Below, piece by piece: positions 54,267 to 63,867 of a stretch of DNA of 64,000 nt. The notes beneath the pieces are model-generated. The model was not told the origin of the DNA. It saw nothing but the letters and a program-made list of their open reading frames with translations, and searched no databases. The translations under genes were made by a program, and so were the position numbers. The DNA comes from Phycisphaeraceae bacterium. Lineage in GTDB: Bacteria > Planctomycetota > Phycisphaerae > Phycisphaerales > UBA1924. Positions within the stretch are counted from its first letter, which is position 1. Each line of letters starts with the position of its first letter. The stretch covers positions 310,001-374,000 of the forward strand of contig CP060234.1 of the NCBI GenBank assembly GCA_023898685.1. The letters run 5' to 3'.

Positions 54267-55358
54267 ATGCCGCGCCACCCAGACAAGCCCGTGTCCAACC
54301 GCTCCGCCGGCGAGAGAATCCGCTGCGGGGTGGTGGGTGTCGGGAAGATGGGCGGCTATCACGCGGCGAAGTACGCGAAGCTGAAGGGCGTCGAGTTCGT
54401 CGGCGTGGTGGACTCGAACCCGCAGCGGGCCGAGGCGGTCGCCGAATCGTGGAGCTGCCGGCCCTTCACCAGCGAGCGCGAGCTGCTCGACGCGGGCGTC
54501 GACGCGGTGAGCATCGCGGTGCCGACGTCGGCGCACATGAAATCGGCCCGCCCGTTCCTCGAGGCGGGCGTCGCCTGCCTGGTGGAGAAGCCGCTCGCAC
54601 CCGACGGCGAGACCGCCTGGGCGCTCAAGGAGCTGGCCGAGCAGAACGGGGTGTGCCTGATGGTGGGGCACATCGAGCGGTTCAACCCCGTGGTGCAGGC
54701 GATGGAGAAGCTGCGGGGCGAGGGGCATGAGGTGACGCCCCGGTTCATCGAGGTGCACCGTGTGAGCCCCATGACCTTCCGGTCGGTCGACGTGGGCGTC
54801 GTGATGGACATGATGATCCACGACATCGACGTGGTGCTCAACCTGATGGGCGGGGCCGAGCCCGTCGAGGTCCAGGCTTCGGGCGTCGCGGTGGTGACCG
54901 AGCACGAGGACATCTGCAACGCCCGGCTGCGGTTCGAGACCGAGGCGGGCCCGTGCGTGGCGAACATCTCCGCGAGCCGGCTCGCGTTCAAGACCGAGCG
55001 GCTGACGCGGATCACGGGCGAGGGCGGCTACATCAAGATCGACTACGCCGCGAAGAAGGGGACGGTCATCCGCCGCACCGCCAACGAGCTGCAGCGGCAG
55101 GAGGTGATCGAGCAGCTTCGCGCGGGGGCCGATCTCTCGGACCTCGACTGGTCGGAGCTGGTCAACATCGAGCCGCTGGAGATCGAAGAGATCGACCAGC
55201 TCGAGATGGAGATCTGCGCGTTTCTCGATGCTGTGCGCACGGGCCGCCGCCCCCCGATCGACGCGGAGGCGGGGTTCGTCAACGTGCGGACCGCGGAACG
55301 CATCGTGGGAGCCACAAAGGAGTTCATCGCCTCGCTCGAGCCGTTCACGACCGCCTGA
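54267..55358 (+). CDS. Gfo/Idh/MocA family oxidoreductase
   Basis: A 363-residue NAD(P)-dependent sugar dehydrogenase-like protein. The N-terminal Rossmann fold has RCGVVGVGKMGGYHAAKY, and EKPLA contains the catalytic lysine. The C-terminal domain contains DMMIHDIDVVLNLMG with the conserved His-Asp. Many such enzymes act on UDP-sugars or inositols, including UDP-N-acetylglucosamine 3-dehydrogenases. ATG 54267 is 15 bases after the trxA stop, so they share a transcript. The substrate is unknown. Confidence 0.88.
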   Translation: MPRHPDKPVSNRSAGERIRCGVVGVGKMGGYHAAKYAKLKGVEFVGVVDSNPQRAEAVAESWSCRPFTSERELLDAGVDAVSIAVPTSAHMKSARPFLEAGVACLVEKPLAPDGETAWALKELAEQNGVCLMVGHIERFNPVVQAMEKLRGEGHEVTPRFIEVHRVSPMTFRSVDVGVVMDMMIHDIDVVLNLMGGAEPVEVQASGVAVVTEHEDICNARLRFETEAGPCVANISASRLAFKTERLTRITGEGGYIKIDYAAKKGTVIRRTANELQRQEVIEQLRAGADLSDLDWSELVNIEPLEIEEIDQLEMEICAFLDAVRTGRRPPIDAEAGFVNVRTAERIVGATKEFIASLEPFTTA

Positions 55359-55534
55359 ATCGCCCGGAATCCCTCGAAATCGGGTGATCGGCCGAGAACG
55401 AGTGCATCGGCGTCGAAGTTCGAACGATTGCTGGCCCCAAACCATCACCGAGGTACACTGAACGCCCCGGGCGGCCGTGGAGGGAGGACGGCCGAAACCA
55501 CCGGGCATTCCCTCCCGCCGAGATTGTGACCGAC

Positions 55535-57025
55535 ATGTCCACCGAGCCTGAGCAGAACATCGCGATCCCCGAGTCCGAGACGCCCGAAACCGCGACGCAC
55601 CAGATGGCGTCGCCGGAGGCCGCCGTGCCGAAGGCCCCCGAGCCGACGACCGCGGCCCCCCCGACCACCCCGGTGCATCTGGGCGCGGAGATCGAGGCGG
55701 AAATCGAGGCCGCGATGGCCGAGCTGGAGGCGGCCAACGCCCCGACGCCGGGTCACCCGGCCAAGGCGAAGCTCCGAGGCCCGCGCGTGGTCGAGGGCGG
55801 TCGCGAGCACCGCACCGGCACCGTCGTCTCGGTGGGCCCGACCGACATCTTCGTCGAGTTCGGCCCCAAGGAACTGGGCGTGCTCGACCGTGCTCAGTTC
55901 AAGAACAAGGACGGCGAGGAGCCCGATCTGCCCAAGGTGGGCGAGCAGGCCGAGGTCGTCGTGCAGCGCTACGAGGCGTCGGAGAGCCTGTACATCTGCG
56001 CCCGCCCCGGCGCGGTGCAGAAGGCCGACTGGGAGATGCTCGAGCAGGGCCAGGTGGTCGAGGCGCGGGTGACGGGCGTGAACAAGGGCGGGCTCGAGCT
56101 CGAGATCGCCCAGCACCGCGCGTTCATGCCGGCGAGCCAGGTCGACCTCGACCACGTGAAGGATCTCTCCGTCTTCGTGGGCGAGAAGCTCGAGTGCATC
56201 GTGCAGCGCGTCGACCGCCGCGGCAAGGGCAACATCGTGCTCAGCCGCCGCGAGGTCTTGCAGAGCCAGCGGGCCGAGGCGGCGGCATCTCTCCGCGAGG
56301 CGTTGCAGGAAGGCCAGACGATCGAGGGCACGGTCCGCAAGATCATGGACTTCGGCGCGTTCGTGGACCTGGGGGGCGTGGACGGGCTGATCCACATCTC
56401 CGACCTGAGCCACGACCGCGTGAACCACGGCGCCAAGAACATCGAGCGGCACGTGAGCGAGGGCCAGAAGATCCGCGTCCAGATCCTCAAGCTCGACTGG
56501 GACGCCAACCGCATCAGCCTGGGCCTCAAGCAGCTCCAGGCCGACCCGTTCGCCGCCGCGGCGTCGGAGGTGGTCGAGGGCGCGGTGCTGACGGGCAAGG
56601 TGACCAACATCGCCGACTTCGGCTGCTTCGTCGAGGTCGCCCCGGGCGTCGAGGGCCTGGTGCACATCTCCGAGCTCGACTACAGACGCGTCGCGCAGGT
56701 GTCCGACGTCGTCCAGCAGGGCGAGGTGGTGCAGGTCAAGGTGCTCAAGATCGACCCACAGACGCGGAAGGTCTCGCTCTCGATCAAGGCGACCAAGGAC
56801 GCCCCGGCCCAGGCCGGCGGCGGGGGCGGCGCCCCGCGCGGACGCGGGCGTGGGCGGGGCGATCGCGACGACCGCGACCCGAATGAGATCCTCAAGGAAA
56901 CCCCGAAGCTGCGGCGCATGCGCGAGGCGGCGAAGAAGCGGGACAAGGATCAGAAGAAGTCGGGCCAGGGCGGGCTGGGCGACGTCGGCGGGCTGGGGCT
57001 GGGGCTCGGGGATCTGAAGCTCTGA
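55535..57025 (+). CDS. rpsA: S1 RNA-binding domain protein (ribosomal protein S1-like)
   Basis: A 496-residue RNA-binding protein. After a proline- and alanine-rich N-terminal region it has four S1 OB-fold domains at roughly 95-165, 172-240, 260-330 and 345-415. The last two have the best S1 signatures (FGAFVDLGGVDGLIHISDLS, FGCFVEVAPGVEGLVHISEL). The C-terminus is Gly/Arg-rich and charged, ending GLGLGLGDLKL. Ribosomal S1 loads mRNA onto the 30S subunit; four domains fit the shorter forms seen outside Proteobacteria. The start could be GTG 55526 or ATG 55535. A palindrome follows the stop. Confidence 0.87.
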   Translation: MSTEPEQNIAIPESETPETATHQMASPEAAVPKAPEPTTAAPPTTPVHLGAEIEAEIEAAMAELEAANAPTPGHPAKAKLRGPRVVEGGREHRTGTVVSVGPTDIFVEFGPKELGVLDRAQFKNKDGEEPDLPKVGEQAEVVVQRYEASESLYICARPGAVQKADWEMLEQGQVVEARVTGVNKGGLELEIAQHRAFMPASQVDLDHVKDLSVFVGEKLECIVQRVDRRGKGNIVLSRREVLQSQRAEAAASLREALQEGQTIEGTVRKIMDFGAFVDLGGVDGLIHISDLSHDRVNHGAKNIERHVSEGQKIRVQILKLDWDANRISLGLKQLQADPFAAAASEVVEGAVLTGKVTNIADFGCFVEVAPGVEGLVHISELDYRRVAQVSDVVQQGEVVQVKVLKIDPQTRKVSLSIKATKDAPAQAGGGGGAPRGRGRGRGDRDDRDPNEILKETPKLRRMREAAKKRDKDQKKSGQGGLGDVGGLGLGLGDLKL

Positions 57026-57046
57026 GCGCTGTTTGTACAGTCGGGT

Positions 57047-57124
57047 GCCGTGGAGACGCGCAGCTACTCCACGAACGATGGCGCTCGATCGTGGAGAAAC
57101 CGCGAAGCGCGGTGTCTCCACGGC
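57047..57124. repeat. Multi-arm palindromic element between convergent genes
   Basis: The outer arms GCCGTGGAGAC (57047-57057) and GTCTCCACGGC (57114-57124) are perfect, and inside are CTCCACGA / TCGTGGAG (57067-57074, 57089-57096) and CCGCG-AAG-CGCGG (57100 on). It probably ends transcription from both the S1 gene and the sulfatase gene. Confidence 0.75.
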
Positions 57125-57130
57125 AACCGC

Positions 57131-58768
57131 TCAGGGTGTTGACCCGGCACCCGATGTCGCGTGTTGATCGATCCACGATCTGGCCGCCACGCCGGGACGT
57201 TCGATCTCCTCGCCCGTCGTCTTGTCGATCGACAATTGCGCGCCGGTGCGTTCGATCCAGGCCTCCATCACGCCCGCGAGTTCGGCGACCCGGTCAGGGT
57301 CCTCGGCAGCCAGATCGCTTGCCTCGCCGAGATCGGCCGCGAGGTTGTAGAGCTCGAACCGCCGCCCCGCGTGGAAGTAGATGAGCTTCCAATCACCCCG
57401 GCGGATGCTGGTGAACGGCCGGATCCCGGGCCCGTCGGCGCCCCACTGGTGCGGCTGGTTCCAACCCAAAACCCGGTCGGCGTCGAAGAGCTGGGGACGC
57501 CCGGTGAGCAGGGGGCTGAGGTCGCGACCGTCGATCTCGGAACCACGGTCCGGGCCGAGGTCGGCCTGGAGCCCGGCGAGGCCGATGATCGTGGGGAAGA
57601 AGTCGTGGGAGATAATCGGCGTGTCGATCGACCGCGCGTCGGCCTGAAGCGAGTCGGTCACGCCGGGCCAGGCGATGATCGTGGGCACGCGCGTGCCGCC
57701 TTCGTAGGCCGAGCCCTTGCCGCTCTTGAGGGGCGCGTTGTGGGTGTGGCGGGTCTGGCCGTCCGGCGCCTTGCCGCGGGCGTGGGCCGAGAGCCCGCCG
57801 TTGTCCGAACTGAAGATGATCACGGTGTTCTCGAGCTGCCCGGTCTCCTCGAGCGTCGTCACGAGTGCACCGAGAGCCACGTCGTAGGTCTCGATCATGC
57901 TGGCGTAGGCCCGCTCGCGGTCGTCGAGGTCGGGGTAGTTGGGCTCGTACTTCTTGTTGCCCATGATCGGCGCGTGCACCGCGTAAGGGGCGAAGTTCAT
58001 GAAGAACGGCACGCCCGCATCGACCGCATCGCGGATCGCCCGGCTGGCCTCGATGGCGAGGGCCTCAGTCAGGTAGATGTCGTGACCGTGATACACCTCG
58101 AGCCCCGGGATGTCCCAGACGGATGACGTCTCGTGCGGCGGCTTGCCCTGCCGCCCGGCGACGGTGAAGTGCTGGAGGCCGTAATAGCTCGCGGGCCCGC
58201 CCGATGCGTGCCCGGCGATGTTGACGTCGAAGCCGAGACTGGTCGGGTCGCCGCCCGGCGTGCCGTGGGCGCCGAAGTGGGCCTTGCCCACGTGGATGGT
58301 GCGGTAGCCGGCCGACCTGAGAATCGCGGGAAGCGTCTCGTGGTCGCCGGGCTGGAGACCGTTGACCGCCCAGTCGGGCGCGGCGACATCGTCGCGCGGG
58401 CGAGAGGTATCGGTGTCCTTGTTGAGCGTCCAGTAGGTGATGTGCGTGCGTGCGGGCGCCTTGCCGGTCATGATCGCCGTGCGGGTGGGCGTGCAGACCG
58501 GGGCGCTGGCGTAGGCGTTGGTGAATCTGACGCCACGGGCGGCGAGTTTCTCCAGATTGGGAGTCCGGTAGCGATCGTTGAACGGCGTGCGCTCGGAGTG
58601 CATCGGGACGGAGGCGTCCTGCCAGCCGAGGTCATCGACCAGGAAGAGAACGATGTTGGGCCGGGCTCGGGGGAGCGGCGCGATTCGCTCGGACCGCCCG
58701 ATCGCGTGTGCGACCGCGGCCATCAGCACGACAGCGACAACGGTGATGGGAACAAGTGGTGTTTTCAC
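57131..58768 (-). CDS. Secreted type I sulfatase
   Basis: A 545-residue exported arylsulfatase-family enzyme. A signal peptide (PITVVAVVLMAAVAHA) leads to NIVLFLVDDLGWQD (metal-binding Asp pair) and the formylglycine motif CTPTR at Cys92, which must be modified by a formylglycine-generating enzyme. HVGKAHFG, SSDNGGLSAH and the C-terminal RRGDWKLIYF are standard. Planctomycetes carry many sulfatases to remove sulfate from algal polysaccharides. The start is ATG 58768. The modifying enzyme is not in this window. Confidence 0.93.
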   Translation of the reverse strand: MKTPLVPITVVAVVLMAAVAHAIGRSERIAPLPRARPNIVLFLVDDLGWQDASVPMHSERTPFNDRYRTPNLEKLAARGVRFTNAYASAPVCTPTRTAIMTGKAPARTHITYWTLNKDTDTSRPRDDVAAPDWAVNGLQPGDHETLPAILRSAGYRTIHVGKAHFGAHGTPGGDPTSLGFDVNIAGHASGGPASYYGLQHFTVAGRQGKPPHETSSVWDIPGLEVYHGHDIYLTEALAIEASRAIRDAVDAGVPFFMNFAPYAVHAPIMGNKKYEPNYPDLDDRERAYASMIETYDVALGALVTTLEETGQLENTVIIFSSDNGGLSAHARGKAPDGQTRHTHNAPLKSGKGSAYEGGTRVPTIIAWPGVTDSLQADARSIDTPIISHDFFPTIIGLAGLQADLGPDRGSEIDGRDLSPLLTGRPQLFDADRVLGWNQPHQWGADGPGIRPFTSIRRGDWKLIYFHAGRRFELYNLAADLGEASDLAAEDPDRVAELAGVMEAWIERTGAQLSIDKTTGEEIERPGVAARSWIDQHATSGAGSTP

Positions 58769-58855
58769 ATCGCGAGGGTATTCGTCGGTGGATGCCTCGG
58801 CTCATCAGTCCTCGCCAAGCCGTGGCGCTCGTCGCACTGCGCAATATGGCTTTGG

Positions 58856-59431
58856 TCACCGGCGCCGCCGCGTGCACGCCAGCCCACCCACCACGACCGC
58901 GAGCCCGGCCGGGGCGGGGACGTCGTACTCGATGATGTAGCTCGGCAGCAGCGTGGCGTCGCCGTCGGTGTCGTTCCAGACCGTCCGCCGCCCCTCGCTC
59001 TGATAGCCGAAGAAGTGCAGGGCGTTCTCGTGGCCGGTGCCGGTGTTGCTGGGCTCACCCGAGTGCCACCAGGTGAAGTCCCACACCTCCCCCGTCACCC
59101 ATTGCCAGCCGCCGCCGGGCTCGGGCGACCCGTCGGGCTGGAAGCCCCCGAGCCAGGGCCCGAGCCAGGCCTGGCTGTTCGTCGCCCACGCCTCGTCGAC
59201 GTTGACCACGTCGAGCGCGTTGGAGATGAACGCGTTCTCGTTGCGCGAGGTGATCGTCGCGAGATAGCCGCCCCGCGATTCCGCGTCGGCCTTCGCCTGG
59301 GCCCAGGTCATCGGCGATTGGGTGATGACCAGGTCGTAGGTGTGCCCATTCCCGTCGGTCCATGTGACCGGGGCCGCGGTGACACCGGCCGAACCGAGGC
59401 CCACGATCAGGATGCAGAGAGACCGGCGCAT
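58856..59431 (-). CDS. Secreted C-type lectin domain protein with anchor tail
   Basis: A 191-residue exported protein. It has a signal peptide (SLCILIVGLGSAGVTAA), then a C-type lectin domain: YDLVITQSPMTWAQAKADAESRGGYLATI, AWLGPWLGGFQ, WQWVTGEVWDFTWWHSGEPSN, HENALHFF, and YIIEYD at the end. The C-terminus VPAPAGLAVVVGGLACTRRRR is a PEP-CTERM-like tail: proline/alanine motif, helix, arginines. The strong ribosome site GAAGGAGGG precedes ATG 59431. It could bind extracellular glycans. Confidence 0.86.
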   Translation of the reverse strand: MRRSLCILIVGLGSAGVTAAPVTWTDGNGHTYDLVITQSPMTWAQAKADAESRGGYLATITSRNENAFISNALDVVNVDEAWATNSQAWLGPWLGGFQPDGSPEPGGGWQWVTGEVWDFTWWHSGEPSNTGTGHENALHFFGYQSEGRRTVWNDTDGDATLLPSYIIEYDVPAPAGLAVVVGGLACTRRRR

Positions 59432-59531
59432 GACAACCCTCCTTCGCCCGAGGCTGACAGGAGTGTGCCACGCGGTGGGTCGGCGGCCACCGAATTCGGC
59501 TCTTTCGATCTCACCGCGTTACCCTGACGGC

Positions 59532-60404
59532 ATGGACATGCTCGACCGCTCCACGCCCCAATCGGTCGCCCTCGAGACCACGCTGCCCGCGCTCGGGCTG
59601 CCGGCGGGCGAGGGGCTGCCGTTCTCACGCGAACTGAACGGGATCATCAGGAGCGAAGGGGCCGAGCCCTCGGTGATCGGGGTGCTGCGAGGCCGGCCGA
59701 TCGTTGGGATGACCGATGACGAACTGGCCGCCCTGCTCGACAGCCGGACCGTGGAGAAAGCCAACACCGCCAACCTGGGCCTGCTGATCCACCGTGGGGC
59801 TGACGCCGCCACCACCGTTTCGGCGACGATGGAACTGGCCGCGGCGGTTGGCGTGCGGGTCTTCGCCACCGGCGGCATAGGGGGTGTCCACAAGGACTAC
59901 GGCCGGCACCTCGACATCTCCGCCGACCTCGCCGCCCTCGCCCGCTTCCCCGTCGCGGTGGTCGCGAGCGGGACCAAATCGCTCCTCGACGTGGTCTCCA
60001 CCCGTGAGGCGCTCGAGAGCCTGGGTGTGCCCGTCGTTGGCTTCCGCTGCGATCGCTTCCCCGCGTTCTATCTCCGCGAGAGCGATGCGACGCTCGATGC
60101 GCGGTTCGAGAACGAGGCCGACCTCGCGGTGTTCATCGCCGACGAGCTGGACCGCACCGGGCGCGGCGTGCTGGTGTGCAACCCGATCCCCGAGGCGGAC
60201 GAGGTCACGCGGGCCGATTGGGATCGTTGGCTCGCCGAGGCCGAGCGACGGTGTGCGGGCATCGGCGGGCGGGATATCACGCCGTGCGTGCTCGGGGCCC
60301 TGCACGAGGTTTCGGGCGGGGCAACCCTGCTCGCCAACCTCGCGCTCGTGCGGAGCAACGCGCGGCTCGGAGCGCGGCTGGCGGCGCGGTTGGGCGGCGC
60401 GTAG
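59532..60404 (+). CDS. psuG: Pseudouridine-5'-phosphate glycosidase
   Basis: A 290-residue enzyme that cleaves pseudouridine 5'-phosphate to uracil and ribose 5-phosphate. The family layout is VALETTLPALGLP, SVIGVLRGRPIVGMTDDEL, ATTVSATMELAAAVGVRVFATGGIGGVHK, SADLAALARFPVAVVASGTKSLLD and TPCVLGALHEVSGGATLLANLAL. It is slightly shorter than the usual 310. Two in-frame ATGs (59532, 59538) exist without a strong ribosome site. The kinase partner PsuK is not beside it. Confidence 0.9.
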   Translation: MDMLDRSTPQSVALETTLPALGLPAGEGLPFSRELNGIIRSEGAEPSVIGVLRGRPIVGMTDDELAALLDSRTVEKANTANLGLLIHRGADAATTVSATMELAAAVGVRVFATGGIGGVHKDYGRHLDISADLAALARFPVAVVASGTKSLLDVVSTREALESLGVPVVGFRCDRFPAFYLRESDATLDARFENEADLAVFIADELDRTGRGVLVCNPIPEADEVTRADWDRWLAEAERRCAGIGGRDITPCVLGALHEVSGGATLLANLALVRSNARLGARLAARLGGA

Positions 60405-60422
60405 CGCTCTGCACGGCGCCAA

Positions 60423-60511
60423 GGAACTCCGAGCGCGAGCGACGGGCCAAGCGTGTACCAGCGTCGGGAATGCCCTTGGTCATCGGCCCGTCGCTTGCGT
60501 TCGGGCCCATT
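60423..60511. repeat. Palindromic element, AGCGACGGGCC type
   Basis: The left arm (GGAACTCCGAGCGCGAGCGACGGGCC, from 60423) and right arm (ATCGGCCCGTCGCTTGCGTTCGGGCC, to about 60511) are imperfect complements. It is closely similar to the element at 18495-18587. It lies between the convergent psuG and subtilase genes. Confidence 0.75.
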
Positions 60512-60546
60512 TCGCGGGGCACCGGCGGGGAAGTTGACGGAAACCG

Positions 60547-63417
60547 CTACCCCGCGCACCCCGCGCCGAATGACGCCAGAAACAACAGCAGATCCGACAG
60601 GTCGATCGTCCCGTTGCCATCGAAATCGGCCGACGCCTGCTGATCCAGGAACGCGACGACGAAGTCGTTCAGGTCGCGCAGGTCGGTGATCCCGTCACCC
60701 GTGACGTCCGCCGGGCACGGGGCGCAGAGGTCGACGACGACCGCCAGCCCGTCGATGCCGGCCTCGGTGATCGAATTGTCCGGCGCGTCGCCGACCGTGA
60801 ATCGGAACCGCACGCGGCCGCCCGGCCCGACGAGCCCCGCCAACGGAATCTCGCGCGGCGTCCAGCGGAAGGTCGACCGCTCCACCGACAACACCGACCA
60901 GCTCGCCCCGTCGTCGGTCGAGCACTCGACCAGCATGGTGTCCTCGCCCCCGGCGCCCGCGTCGTCGCAGGCCAGCCAGAGGTCGTAACGGAGCGTCGCG
61001 GCGTCGGCCGCCCCGATGTCGAACGCGGGGGTGGTCAGCGTGGCCGACCCGCCCGAGACATCCGAGGCGCCCGCACGATTGTCGGTGAGCCAGCATTCGT
61101 CGTCGCCGTCGGCGTCGGTCGGCGGATCCCACCGAAGGCCCCCGCCGCTGGGCATCCCGCGCGTCCAGGCGCCGCTGGCGAGTCCAGGGCCGGCCGTCGC
61201 CGCCCAGTCGCCCAGCGGCACGCGCGCCGCGGGGGACGCCGCGCGGACCTCGACCGAGCCGACCGGTCCCGGCGGATAGGCGGCCGACCCGCCCCCGCTC
61301 ATCGGCACGCTGAAACGCAGACCCGCGACCGAGCCGCACGCGAGCCCTTCTAGCGTTGCGGTGAAGCGCGTGCCCCCGTCCCAGACTAGCGGGAAGGTGC
61401 TGAGGGTGGAATCGCCGTTGACGAGCAGCACGCCGTCACCCGAGGGGGTGAAGCCGATCGCCTCGAGCTCGATCGCGAACGGCTGCTCGGCGACGGCCGT
61501 TGGGGGGATGTCACCAACGGGGCAGAGAGCGGGCCCGGCTTGCGACGTCACGCCGGCCGCGATGAGCGCGAACGGCGCGTCAAACTCGGGCGTCGAATCG
61601 TCCGCATCCTCGTTCACGCGGTAGGCACGCACCTCGATCTGCCACGCCCCGGGCTCCGGCGCCTCGACCAGGACATTCTCGACGGTGTTGACCCGGTCGG
61701 GCACGCCGCCCGGCGTCGACCAGACGCCGTCGTGCAGCCCCGCGTTGCCGTGGTACACCACGCCCGACGGCGCGGTCACCCGCAGGTCGAGGTCGTTGAC
61801 GAGCGCCCCGACGGCGAGCGGCAGCGCCGCCGGGTCGCTGTAGGCCATCGTGACGCGGAGCGAAGACTCGCCCTCAGCGACGATGAGGGTGCCGGCCCAG
61901 GTCTGCCCCTGTACGAGCGGGGCCGATTCATCGAGCACGAACGTGCGGGGCGCGTCGTCGCGGAGGCGGCGGAGATCGGGCGTCCCCCACCCCTGCCGGT
62001 ACCGGCCCAGATCATCGGCGACACTCGAGAACGGATAGGCACTCGCCGAATTGACCATCAACGCCCTGGCCGCGGCGACGCTGGGGGGGGCGGGGGGCGA
62101 CTGATCGGCGGGCTGGTTGGTCTGGCCCGCCTGGTCGAAATACCCCGCGTTCCACATCTCGAGCATGACGCCGAAATGACCCGCGACGGCGGGCGTGGCG
62201 GCGCTCGTGCCGGTGAACGAGCGATGGTCGCTGGAGCCCGTGTCGGCGGGCGTCCAGATGCCGTCGTTGAACATGACGAGGTCGGGCTTCACCCGCCCAT
62301 CGAGGGCCGGGCCCGTGCTCGCGTAGCCGCCCCACGTGTCGTCGGAACGGTCGAGCGTGCCCCGCCCCTGCACACCACCCACAGAGACGACGTTCTTGGC
62401 CCACGCCTCGGGGCGGGAATCGGGGCTGCCCGTGTTCGACTGCGACTGAATCACGATCACGCCCCGGCGGAAGATCGCGTCGTCGAGTTCGGCGCTCGCC
62501 GCGGTGTAGCGACGGGTGATGCCCGTCCCCCAACTGTTCGACTGGAGCACGCCGAAGTAGGGCGGCCCCGCCAGCGACGCCAGGTTGGCGTCCCGGTCAT
62601 CGATCTCGTGATAGCTGCTGAACAGCCCGATGGCGTCGGGGATCATGCCGAACGCGGTCCCGTCGCTGGCGCCATCGCCGAAGAGCAGCCCGTAGGTCGA
62701 GGTGCCGTGATCGGTGGCGTACGCATTGGGGGTGCGCACAACGGGCGGGCTCGCGGCGAAATCGGCGTGGGATGCATACAGCCCGCCGTCGACAACTTCG
62801 CACGCCACGCCCGCCCCCGTGAAGCCGTCGAGCAGTTCGACGTAGTTCGCCCCACCGAAGTCGCGGACGAATTCATCATCTGGCGACGGCTCTGCCGCGG
62901 GCTCTGCCCAGAGCACGTCGGGTGAACCGAGCAGGCGCGCCAGCCCCTGCGTATCGATCGTGATGCGCATCGTCAGCGCGTCCGACTCGATGACGCCGGG
63001 GATGCCGCCCAGGCCCCGGGCGATCGCCGCGATCCGCCGGCGTGTGGCCCTGGTGCGATCGGTCGCGATCAGGTGATAGGTCGCGACCGGCCCGTGAACA
63101 TCACCCTGCGCGGCGGCGAGCAACGGTCGCAACGAGGCCGGTGTCTTTAGAGACTCGTCGAGCGCGCGGATCCCGTCTCGCCACTCGGCCGCCCGCCCCG
63201 GTGCGGCGCGAACGATTGCATGATCGGTATCGAGCACGCCGACCCAGCGCAATCCCTGCGCGTCGAGGTCCGCCCGGATCAGGGCCCGGTCACGATCACC
63301 CAGTCGGACAACGCGAAGCCCCTCGGCTTCTGCGGGCGCGGTTGACATCCCCGCGGCGAGGAGCATGCAGCAGACCTGGACCGCGCGGCGCGGTCGATGG
63401 CTTCGATTTCGGCGCAA
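60547..63417 (-). CDS. Secreted S8 family serine protease (subtilase) with dockerin
   Basis: A 956-residue exported protease. After a signal peptide (VCCMLLAAGMSTAPAEA) a long N-terminal region leads to the S8 catalytic domain: Asp in CEVVDGG, His in DHGTSTYG, the oxyanion Asn in SNSWG and Ser in TGTSAATPAVAG. P-domain and beta-rich segments follow, and the end is a GC-type dockerin: DVTGDGITDLRDLNDFV, DFDGNGTIDLSDLLLFLASFGAGC. I chose TTG 63417 because GAGGAGAG lies 5 bases upstream; TTG 63432 has no ribosome site. It digests extracellular protein. The gene is convergent with psuG. Confidence 0.87.
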   Translation of the reverse strand: MRRNRSHRPRRAVQVCCMLLAAGMSTAPAEAEGLRVVRLGDRDRALIRADLDAQGLRWVGVLDTDHAIVRAAPGRAAEWRDGIRALDESLKTPASLRPLLAAAQGDVHGPVATYHLIATDRTRATRRRIAAIARGLGGIPGVIESDALTMRITIDTQGLARLLGSPDVLWAEPAAEPSPDDEFVRDFGGANYVELLDGFTGAGVACEVVDGGLYASHADFAASPPVVRTPNAYATDHGTSTYGLLFGDGASDGTAFGMIPDAIGLFSSYHEIDDRDANLASLAGPPYFGVLQSNSWGTGITRRYTAASAELDDAIFRRGVIVIQSQSNTGSPDSRPEAWAKNVVSVGGVQGRGTLDRSDDTWGGYASTGPALDGRVKPDLVMFNDGIWTPADTGSSDHRSFTGTSAATPAVAGHFGVMLEMWNAGYFDQAGQTNQPADQSPPAPPSVAAARALMVNSASAYPFSSVADDLGRYRQGWGTPDLRRLRDDAPRTFVLDESAPLVQGQTWAGTLIVAEGESSLRVTMAYSDPAALPLAVGALVNDLDLRVTAPSGVVYHGNAGLHDGVWSTPGGVPDRVNTVENVLVEAPEPGAWQIEVRAYRVNEDADDSTPEFDAPFALIAAGVTSQAGPALCPVGDIPPTAVAEQPFAIELEAIGFTPSGDGVLLVNGDSTLSTFPLVWDGGTRFTATLEGLACGSVAGLRFSVPMSGGGSAAYPPGPVGSVEVRAASPAARVPLGDWAATAGPGLASGAWTRGMPSGGGLRWDPPTDADGDDECWLTDNRAGASDVSGGSATLTTPAFDIGAADAATLRYDLWLACDDAGAGGEDTMLVECSTDDGASWSVLSVERSTFRWTPREIPLAGLVGPGGRVRFRFTVGDAPDNSITEAGIDGLAVVVDLCAPCPADVTGDGITDLRDLNDFVVAFLDQQASADFDGNGTIDLSDLLLFLASFGAGCAG

Positions 63418-63867
63418 CGTCTCTCTCCTCAACGTCGGGGCGTTGACGGCCGCGTGCCGATCCTGGACGAGCCCAAGGCGCGGAAACCCGGGCCTGATCG
63501 TGATTTGCGAACTCGATCAGAAGGGACCACCATAGCAAAGGTTGATCGGACGTTCACCGCTTTTTCACGCAGGAGATCCGTCCGGTTTTTCCGGACCCTG
63601 GATCAACACAGGGGACCAATCCGACCCGGATCTCGGCAGAATGTGCGCCGCGCACCGCTCAGAAAGCGCTCAGATCAGGGGTTGATCCTTGCCCGCCCCG
63701 TCGAATCGCTTACGATGTGAAGCTGGTCCAACAGCGGCCCGTCGGAGTCTGTACGGGGTTTATTCGAGGAGTTCGAGAGGGAGGCTGGCACTGGCCCACG
63801 GTCGATGTCGATCCGTGTCGCCGAACCACACTCCCAGAAACGCGCATCAACACCCGAAGGAGATTCG
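63418..63867. other. Divergent intergenic region upstream of two secreted protein genes
   Basis: No gene is convincing here. It contains the 5' side of the subtilase, a small hairpin GTCCGG-TTTTT-CCGGAC at 63580-63596, and a possible promoter for the last gene: TTGCCC (63689-63694) and TACGAT (63711-63716), 16 bases apart, giving a leader of about 145 bases. Both AT-richer patches (63535-63600) fit promoters. Confidence 0.5.

Noticed and set aside
55445..57121. Antisense frame opposite the S1 gene (558 codons)
   Set aside because: The sense strand has four S1 domains; the antisense translation is repetitive and charged.
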